This document shows, one piece after another, positions 55,760-64,000 of a stretch of DNA of 64,000 nt. Source of the DNA: Tupaia tana (Eukaryota > Chordata > Mammalia > Scandentia > Tupaiidae); assembly GCA_026018925.1 (NCBI GenBank), contig JAKSZU010000018.1, positions 7,773,320 to 7,837,319 of the forward strand, in the 5' to 3' direction. The notes below the pieces were generated by a model, which was given only the letters and a program-made list of their open reading frames with translations, was not told the origin of the DNA and made no database searches. Both the position numbers and the translations under genes were made by a program. Every line of letters begins with the position of its first letter. Position 1 is the stretch's first letter.

Positions 55760-57234
55760 AAAGAATTAAAATCTAAGATAAGAAAAAAATATCTTGAAAA
55801 CATTCAGAGGAAAACATATTATTCACAGGGGAATAATGATTTGAATAACTGTGGTTTTCTCCTCAGAAACTATTGTGACTATAGGAAATGGAGCATTTTT
55901 AAAAAGCTTCAAGAACAGGATTGCTTTCTAGAATTCTATAACCAGGGAAAATATCCTCTAAGAATAAAGATGAAATAAAGAAACCTAGGGAACCAAACAT
56001 CATGGTTTACCCAGGACTTGAGTTGTTTTTCACAATGTAGGACTTTTAGTGCCCAAACTAGGCAAACCTGAATAGTTGGTCCCCATAACATTTTCAGATG
56101 AAAGAAAATGAGAGAAGTTGTTGCCATCCGACTTGCTCTAAAATAAGTTCTGAGGGAGATTTTTTATAAAAGAAGGAAGTGATACCAAATGGAAACTTGG
56201 AGTATCGGAAATGAGGAAGAGTAATAGAAATAGTAAATACTTTTAAAATAAAATGGAAAATTCTTCTCCTTTGTTAATAAATATTATTTATGGTTGAAAG
56301 TAAAAATACTAGGGCCTTGATTGAATGTATAAAAAGTAAGAATAATAATAAAAAACAATAAAGAGGAAAGTAAAAATATAACATTTTCTGATGAAGCTTT
56401 CAATGTATACATGGAGATAGAATCACACTTAATGATGAAAGACTGAATGCTTTCTCCCTAAGATTTGGAACAAAGAAAACCAATCGATCTTGGCACTCAT
56501 ATTCAACATTTTTGTTGATGTCCCAGCCAATACAGTGAAGTAAGCAAAAAAACAAAAGTAAAAATAACATTTATATAGGTTGGAAAAATCATTCCTATTT
56601 ACAGAATACATGACTGGATTTGTAGAAAATTCCAGTGAATTTATAAGTAACAGCAACAACAATATAAACTCTTAGTACTCATAAGTTAGTTTAGAAAAAT
56701 TGTAAGAAGTAAAATTAACATAAAAACCACATTATATTTCTATATATTAGTAATAACAAATTAAAACCAAAATTGAAAACAAACAAATGAACAAATAATT
56801 CAACACACAATAGCTGCAAAGGATAAAATGCTTAGTTACAAATCTAAAAGCCATATATGAGATTAGTATGCTGAAAATTGCAAAATACAGATAAAGTAAA
56901 TTTAAAAACCAACTAAATAAAAAGGCATACTATGAAAATGAATTAGAAGACTCAAGACTCAATGTAGAAAAACGTCACTTCTCCCAAGTTAATCCATATA
57001 TTCACTTCACTTCCAGTAAATAGGATTTTTTTTTTATGTAGACAAATTGATTTTAAAATCTGTATGGAAAGACAAAGAAACTGAAGTAACCAAAAGAAGT
57101 TTGTGAAAGAAGAAAAAAGTCTGAGAAATCACTCTACTCAGCAGTAATACTTACTTATACATATCTACAATAGTCAAGTTAGTGTGGTACTAGTTAAGGG
57201 AGAAATTTACAGATTAAATGGAACATAAATGCCT

Positions 57235-58890
57235 AAACATCTGGATCATCAGTATCCAGGAAGGTGAAGAAACTAATAAGGTCATTGATAATCTATTCCA
57301 TGAAATCCTGGAAGAAAACTTTCCAAACCTAGAGAGGCACTCAAATATCCAGACCCCCCCAAAATACAAAGGACCTCGCATAGAATCAACCTAAGATCTT
57401 CCCCAAGGCACAACATAGCCAGATTGACTAAAACCACAGACAGAGACTAGATACTAAATTTTGCAACAGAGAAACATCAAGTTATTTTCAAAGGATATCC
57501 CATCAGGCTAACATTGGACCTCTCATCAGAAACAATGCAAGCAAGGAAAGAATGGGAAAATATATACAAGTGTTAAGTGAAAAACAATTTCAACCAAGAA
57601 TACTATACCCAGCAAGATTATCTTTCATATAGGAAAAAAGAGACAAAAACATTCTCAGATAAACAAAACCTGGAAGAATTTACCAACACCAGACCAGCTC
57701 TCCAAGAAGGGCTGAATGGAGTGCTATACCAGGAAAACTAAAGTCGGACACAGAGATAAGAATACAAGAAACAACTAAAAGAATGGCCAGCCTAATGGTA
57801 GGGACAAGTTTGGAGTTGAAGGTTAACTTCCAGAGTTTAAATGGAAAGATCAGACAGACACTGCAGATTCAATAGAAGAGAGATTAACTACATGAGACTG
57901 AACTAGTGAAATAGAATTTTCTGACTTCAGACTAAAACATTGCTAATTTTCTTCAATGCTTTGATTTCCATTTTTTTTTTTTTTTGAGAGGTTTTTTTGC
58001 TATAGGGCGTGTGCGCTCACCGGACAGAGACAGACAGAGAGACAGAAAACAGGAAATCACCCCCCAGGGGGGATGGCCACGCCGCAATCCCTTCTCCTCC
58101 ATTCTCTTCTCGGGATTGTGGGCACGCACGCACACGCGCCCGGCTTGAGTTTTAAGCCACGGTCCGGGACGCGAACCACAGTCGACTACGTGGGAGTCCA
58201 GCGACATAGCCATTACGCTAACTGCTGGTCCCTTGATTTCCATATTTAAGGATTTTTGTCTTCTCTTGAATTGTTGATAAGTTCATCTACCTACTATTTG
58301 AACTGAATTCCAACCTTTTTCCTGGCTTTAAGTTTTAAGCAAATTTCTCTTAATATTTTTTGATTTTGGTCTATTAAAATGAAACAGTTTCCCTTGAAAT
58401 TAAAAAATGCTTTAAAAATCTATTAATACCTATTTAATGACTGCAGTAAGCTATATAGCCCCAGCGAGTTGCTACTTATAGTATGTTCACTTTACTCACT
58501 GAAGTTTATGCCTAAAGTCAGACATGTGTTCATAAATATGTATATATCAGCTGTGCTGGCTATTGAAACTTTTTAAATTAATTAAGATCTTTAGTGAATC
58601 AATAAAATATGAAAAAAGGCATGGTGAACAACCATAGATACCAGAGACAGTGTGGGAGAAAGGGGAGAATTGGCAGAGGGTGAGAGGTAGGGAATCAAGG
58701 GGTGGGGGGAAAGCAAAATATATAAGAAACAAGAAATAGAAAATTATTTGTTAACAATAACATGTATGATTTATTGAGCCAATACACAATGTATTCTGGA
58801 TGGAAAATCTCATTTTGTATACTGTACTAATGTACAGTGAATGAAAGTAAATTCATAAATTAAAATAAAAAAGGTAAAAATATAATAATA
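57235..58890 (+). mobile_element. HAL1-like element (L1 ORF1 joined to a 3' UTR)
   Basis: 57240-57760 matches L1 ORF1 text ('ATCCTGGAAGAAAACTTTCC', 'GGATATCCCATCAGGCTAAC', 'TACTATACCCAGCAAGATTA', 'AGACCAGCTCTCCAAGAAGG'). It passes without any ORF2 into a 3' UTR ('ACCAGAGACAGTGTGGGAG'). An ORF1-only structure defines HAL1 elements. It lies inside the older L1 and carries a young SINE. Confidence 0.65.
57972..58232 (-). mobile_element. Young type 1 SINE in the HAL1-like element
   Basis: It is flanked by TTGATTTCCAT at 57961-57971 and 58233-58243. Head complement 'GACATAGCCATTACGCTAAC' and CpG-rich body are intact. Confidence 0.95.
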
Positions 58891-60064
58891 ATAACAAATA
58901 AAATTCAATAAATAATTTAAAATTAATAATGATGAATAAAATAAAATTTAAAAATTCTTTAAAAAGAAAAATTAATTCAAACTGTTTAATCCATTTAAAA
59001 GTAGAATGTAAAATAAAACTTGTAGAAGAAATGGGAGGAGAAAAATCCTTGTCACTTGGAATTAGGAAAAGACATCTTTAACAAGATATAAAAAGCACAA
59101 TTCATTATAGAAAACTAATTACAATTGGACTTTATCAAATTGAAAATTTTTGCCACTGCTAAAAGAATAAAAAGATAAGTTAATAACTAGGAGAAAACAT
59201 TTGCAAATCACATAACCAATAAAGGACATATATAGAATATGGAAAGAATTCACAAAACTCAACAGTAAGAAAGCAAATAATCTAATGGGTCAAAAGCGTG
59301 AACAGATTCTTCACCAGAGAGGATATACAGAAGGCAAATTAGCATATGAAAATATTTTCAATCATTTACAATTAAGGGAATGCAAACTATCAAAACCATG
59401 ATTAGATATCACTACACAGTGGCAAAATAAAATAAAAAAAAGTACTGACCATGCCAGATGATGACAAGAATGTGGAGCAGCTGGAACTATCATATGTTGT
59501 TGGTCATAATCTAACATGACACAACCATTCCGGAAGAACATTTGCCAATTCTTCTAAAGTTAAACACACATCTTAGAAGATCTAGAAATCCTACTTCTGG
59601 GTATTTACCTTAGAGAAATAAAAACTTCTGTTCACACAATAACTTGCATGTGAATATTTATAAAAGTTCTACTTATAATTGCTAAAAGTGGGAAACAACC
59701 CAAACGTCCATCAGTGGACAAATGGTAACCAAAGTGCAGTAAGTCTGTCCAGTGGATTAGGCTCAGCAGCAACAAGGAATAAACTGTTGATAAACACAAC
59801 TGGATGAGCTGAAAAGGCAACATGATGAGTAAAAGAGTGAGTTTCCAATGGTTATGGTATATTCTGTTCATATGATGAAATTACAGTGTCAGAGAACAAA
59901 TGAATGGCTGTCCGGTGTTAGGGATGGAAGAGTCCTTAGCACAAAACCCCTGAAGAGGTCCTTTTGTTGAGGTGATAGTGCTGTTCTGTGTCTTGATTGC
60001 AATAATAGTTATATGAATTTATACATGTATTAAAATTTACAGAACCACATCAAAATATTTTTTA

Positions 60065-62070
60065 AGAAGAGCTAATTTTACTTTATGTGAATCTAAAACA
60101 ATTTACAGATAAGTATGGCAATTATTTCTTTGCAATTTTTATTTTCAGTTACAATGTGTTTCCTAAATATATTCTTATTGCAAAATAAATGATAACAAAT
60201 AAAAATAGTGATAATAATGGAATTAAAGTCTCTGCTCCACCTTGAGTAAAACCGCCAATTTCTCTTCACCAACAGTTACCCCTCTTACCAATTCATACAC
60301 TGGGTAGTTGTGAAAGTCATGACACATTTTTGCATAGAAAAACATAGAAAATTAATATATTCTCCCAAAGCAGCAATGATTTCTAAAGTTTGGAGTTGTG
60401 TCTCAAAAGCTCACTTCTTTAATTATAAAATAAATACAAATAAACAAGATAAAGCACCCTAGCATTTAAATATGTTGAAAAGATTAGTGCAAAGTGAGTA
60501 ATAATACCATTGTTACAGAACAAACCTGTGTCTACCTTTATGAAACTTCTTTTCATACTTATTTTCTATTACCATCCACCATATTCTCTTCAAACCCCAG
60601 CTCTGTTAGAATTGTTATATTATTATTTTATAAGACTCCTTTCACTTTGTGTAAACCTTCCCATCTGAAATTTCCCCCATCAGTCAAGCACTATCATGAG
60701 ATCAGTCTCAAATGTTTTGAACCCTGGCTTTTACGCTACAGATGCAAAATTACAACAGAAACAAATCACTTCCTTTGGTTGCAATTCTTTTATGCTCTCT
60801 TTTGACCTTTGAGTTTTGGATATTTTCCATGACATCTTTTACTTAGTGTCTCCAACTAAACACACCGAGTTTTCACATTTTTGGTCTTAATTGAGCTCCA
60901 TTTTCTGGATTCTTATAATCTCTTCTGTTTTTGTGTGGAGTTATTGCAGACTGGACTGATGATGCCACCTCAGTTTGGTTCACACGTGGGGACTCCCCTG
61001 CGGATCAGCTAATTGCCCCATGGGGTGATCTTGTGCTAATACAGAGCAGTGTTCGGGCCAACACACAGGCGTCTGGCATGGGAAATCTTTTTCCTGTCTT
61101 GCATATTTACTTTATGCATTTTTTTTCCTCTTTGCTCAATCATAGATGGTATCTTTATGCTGCCACTAACTCAACCATACTTTAATCACATTAGTTGGTT
61201 CAATTGTCAAATGGCGGAAAATAGATTAGTAGCTTGAACAGTTGAGCTAATATAGTTACCTCATCCTTGTGGTTGTAAGGGTTCAGTGATTGTCATAGGA
61301 TCAGGGTGAATATTTGGGACCTGAACCACTGAATAGAAGTTGACCTAAGCCGTCAGTTTGTTCTTTTGGTTAGCACCAAACTTGGTTCTTATGTTTGGGC
61401 TTCATTTTTCTCAAAAATATCAAGAGACCATTTTCAATGATCATTTGTTGTGATTCATGCCTTGATTTACATGAATCTTCTTTGATAAACAGTGTCATAT
61501 TATAAAAGATACAATGATAACGTGCTATGTATATTTTTTCTAGTCTCCACATTCTTGTCATACTCATTCTATAGCTTTTAATAACAAAATGACAACCCAA
61601 ACAGAGGCTACTTTTATGAAAGGATCTGTAAAAGGATAAACTTCCTTCACATTTTAACCCCCACAAAAAGAACTATCTTCCCTCTCTTACCCATGGCTGT
61701 ACTTCCTAGCACTGAAACAAGAACTTTGCACATAGCTTATGCTCAGAAGTCTCTATGAGAAGAATGAATGAATGCTTATATAGGGAAGTACAGGACAACT
61801 GGCTGTTGAACTCACTGAAGGCTAAAGAACGTTTTATTTTGTTTGACTTTTGCAGGGCAGGACAAGTTAACGGTACTAGCCTGCCTCTCTGGTGTAAGCC
61901 CAGACACTGGGCATAAGATATTTGTCCAAATTGCTTTGAAGAAACTTTGCTGCAAGCTAAAAGCAGCAGGAGACTCTCCATAGGAGGTGATCATAGTGTG
62001 ACACTCTTAGGATGTATTTTGTTCTCATATCACACTTGGGAAAGTGAAAGGCAGAACGTAAGGTATCAGA
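60065..62070. other. No recognised feature
   Basis: About 2 kb of AT-rich unique sequence. Frames at 60494-60805, 60931-61185 and 61370-61666 have no signature. Confidence 0.45.
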
Positions 62071-62074
62071 CAGT

Positions 62075-62215
62075 AAGGTATCACACACTTCACTTGTATG
62101 ATCTCTTTTAAATTCAATAATTCTATTGAGTTTATGATTTTATTTCTATTTTACAGGTGGGAAAACTGAGGCTCAGAATCAGGGCTACCACAAGTCTAGC
62201 TGGTGACTTTGCATG
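62075..62215 (-). mobile_element. MIR SINE relic (antisense)
   Basis: 'TTTTACAGGTGGGAAAACTG' and 'AGGCTCAGAATCAGGGCTAC' match the MIR complement. Confidence 0.75.
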
Positions 62216-62335
62216 AATGAGAACCTCTATAAATAGTTTCATAACTTGATGAGTGGGCACAAGCAGGATTTCAGCTTCACTTGCACCCTTGGTCGGGAAA
62301 CTTTTGTAGTGAGAAAAAGTTTAAAAAGACTTCTC

Positions 62336-62360
62336 AAAAAAAAAAAAAAAAAAAAAAAAC
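62336..62360. repeat. Poly(A) tract
   Basis: A run of about 24 A. The preceding 110 bases could be an unrecognised retrocopy. Confidence 0.85.
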
Positions 62361-62392
62361 TGACCTAGGTCTCTAATCATAAACCAAGGTTT

Positions 62393-62488
62393 GGGGCCAG
62401 CAGGAAACATGGTGGTTAAGGTGCTGGACTCTGACATGGCCAAATGTGGTTTGAGTCTCAGACCTGGTGGCTTGCTTTCTTCTCACTT

Positions 62489-62519
<31 letters not shown>

Positions 62520-62602
62520 GGTGAGTGCATTTACCCTAAGGCAAATTTAAAAAATAATAATATAAATAAAATTAAATAATTACTTAAAAATCAATTAAAA
62601 AG
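62393..62602 (+). mobile_element. Type 1 SINE, short form
   Basis: It is flanked by TAAACCAAGGTTT at 62380-62392 and 62603-62615. The head GGGGCCAGCAGGAAACATGG and B box GGTTTGAGTC pass straight to the (CT)n tail. Confidence 0.92.
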
Positions 62603-62615
62603 TAAACCAAGGTTT

Positions 62616-63620
62616 AACTGACTCTGATTTCATGTTCTATTTTGACAAGCTCATACTTGAAAATGAATAAAAGTTCATGGTATCCTCACATTGAGAATAT
62701 TCCATGATCCAGACTCTAAAAACGTTTAGAGATTAGATATAATAAGATACATATAGTTAGTTTGTCCAAATTTAGTTCCAGCTGCCTCTGAGAATCTCTT
62801 TATTTTTGCATGTGTGGTCAACCTTAAGTTCCAATGGATCAAGATTAAAAACTGCCTCCTCCCACACCGTATTTCCCTACTCCTTAACTTCTGGGTCCTA
62901 GTTCAACAATAACTATGCTTTGTGTTATGTACAGGTCTCTGAAATATAGGCAGTGGCATCAGTGAAAGCGACAGCAGCATTAGGAGAATTCAAAGAAACT
63001 GATTTTCTTTCAGTAGCTCAAATAGTCAATGCTTTCCAAAAATATCTGGACCTTTGTCTAATGCAGATTTATAACCTGACTCCTAATAAAGCTTTATTTC
63101 CCCTAAGTTGTGGTGTTTAAAATTCACATGATGTAATGCTGTTAACTAATGCTGCAATTTATTTCTATTTAAGGCATTATGCAGAGGAAACATAGAAGAA
63201 TAGCTTAACGGGGGTGATTCAGAATGATATTAAGTGTTAATCAAAGCACAATGAAGTAAAAATGAGTAGGATTTTCCCACCGAGGTTGGAAGTAAATTCT
63301 CCCTGACTCCTGCCCACCTCCTTATTAATTTGGCCTGCCCCTTTGATCATTGCCCACTGCATCTGCCTCTTGGCAATTTGGGTCCGTGATTCACTACGTA
63401 TGCCTTCAAGAGTTCTCGTTAAAAGAACACACAGCCAGATGGGACACAGTGCATCCATTTGATTAATAAATAGGCAAGTGTCTGGCATGGACATGTGAAT
63501 TTGCTGGTAGAAAACACATTTAAGGAATAGCTATCCAACAGAAATGCAGATGTGTTAACTGAGAGACAGGCAACACAATGTTCTTAGGAGAAATCAATGT
63601 CATAACCAAATCTGTCCAAC
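62616..63620. other. Unique sequence; 63270-63540 may be a conserved element
   Basis: No repeat is recognised. 63270-63540 keeps CpGs and an ATTAATAAATAGG core. Constraint is inferred only. Confidence 0.3.
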
Positions 63621-63634
63621 AACAGTGGAAAGAG

Positions 63635-63712
63635 CCTCTGGAGGGCATGGCACATGATTGTCCATGTGGGATCTGGCTTCCTTAACCATTAGGCCATGGG
63701 GCCACTCCCTTA
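63635..63712 (-). mobile_element. Type 1 SINE fragment (antisense)
   Basis: 'CATGTGGGATCTGGCTTCC' and 'TTAACCATTAGGCCATGGGG' are the head complement; the body is missing. Confidence 0.6.
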
Positions 63713-63941
63713 CATATATACTTGATTCACTAATTTCTTACATGGTAAGCCATATCAATTTGTGGTTTTTCAGAAAATATCTATTACCCCTACTGGGATG
63801 AACTTTGAGAGAGGCAGGAATGGGTCTGGTTCATAGAGCATTGGACACATTGTAGATGTTAGGAATGGATTTGCTGTGTTGAACTACTATCCAGTGTCAT
63901 TTTCTACTCTTCTCCATCTGCCCTCTTCACTCCAACCTAAC

Positions 63942-64000
63942 TAGGGTGACTAACCATCCTGACTTGCCTGAGATTGAAAGAGTTCCTGGGACATGAGCTT
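63942..64000. mobile_element. Possible DNA-transposon end, cut by the window edge
   Basis: 'TAGGGTGACTAACCATCCTG' and 'ACTTGCCTGAGATTGAAAG' resemble the start of a palindromic mammalian MER-type element. It runs off the window. Confidence 0.4.

Larger units (their letters stand above)
52820..60060 (+). mobile_element. Old L1 LINE backbone with at least eight nested insertions
   Basis: L1 text recurs in order on the plus strand: 'AAAACTTTAAAACAACTATT' (53230), the ORF1 zone 54060-54182, 55258-55487, 55775-56260 ('AATTCTATAACCAGGGAAAA', 'CAAATGGAAACTTGGAGTA'), ORF2 3' part from 56395 ('GACTGAATGCTTTCTCCCTA'), and the ORF2 end and 3' UTR at 58960-60060 ('CCTACTTCTGGGTATTTACC', 'CCCAAACGTCCATCAGTGG'). 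The endonuclease and first part of the reverse transcriptase region are absent, so an internal deletion is inferred. No reading frame is intact. Confidence 0.8.

Overview
This is 64 kb of AT-rich, gene-poor nuclear DNA from a placental mammal. I found no intact protein-coding gene, rRNA, functional tRNA or CRISPR array. The mammalian assignment rests on MIR and L2 relics, decayed L1 LINEs, MER20/MER5/hAT and mariner-like DNA-transposon relics, ERVL/MaLR-type LTRs and many microsatellites. The lineage-specific signal is at least two, probably three, families of tRNA-derived SINEs with internal promoter boxes. One old 7SL (Alu/B1)-like dimer near 52.6 kb suggests Euarchontoglires. The repeat set does not look like a primate, mouse-type rodent, rabbit or colugo, so a tree-shrew-like genome is a guess worth testing, no more.

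Layout. 0.9-1.5 kb: an L1 3' end carrying a mariner-like MITE. 4.5-8.8 kb: ancient repeats and a possible conserved non-coding block. 9.1-12.4 kb: a Tigger-like MITE, a SINE and antisense L1 ORF2. 14.2-15.5 kb (minus): the only gene-like object, a decayed reading frame of about 344 codons with three stops, split by a young SINE that keeps its frame on removal. 16-22 kb: two antisense LTRs and many SINEs. 23-29 kb: MIRs, a TGG-rich repeat and repeat-poor blocks that may be regulatory. 29.5-40.3 kb: SINEs, MER20, L1 3' end, MIRs, LTRs, a CTTCCC repeat and an hAT relic. 41-46.5 kb: repeat-poor sequence, an L2 3' end and an LTR split by a SINE. 47-52.8 kb: MIR and MER5 relics, some interrupted by SINEs, and the 7SL-like dimer. 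52.8-60.1 kb: one old plus-strand L1 (ORF1 region, part of ORF2, 3' UTR) broken by at least eight later insertions, including a HAL1-like element that itself carries a young SINE.

The main SINE (called type 1 here; about 240-280 bp with tail) has a tRNA-like head (A box near TAGCGTAATGG, B box GGTTCGAGTCC), a unique GC-rich body and an A-rich tail. Several copies keep undecayed CpGs and perfect 10-17 bp target duplications, so the family was active recently. A shorter form lacking the body occurs three times. Type 2 SINEs (a TAGCATAGCAGTAATG-like head and an ATAAATAAAC-like tail) are older. Family names for ancient repeats come from memory of consensus sequences; a RepeatMasker run would settle them.
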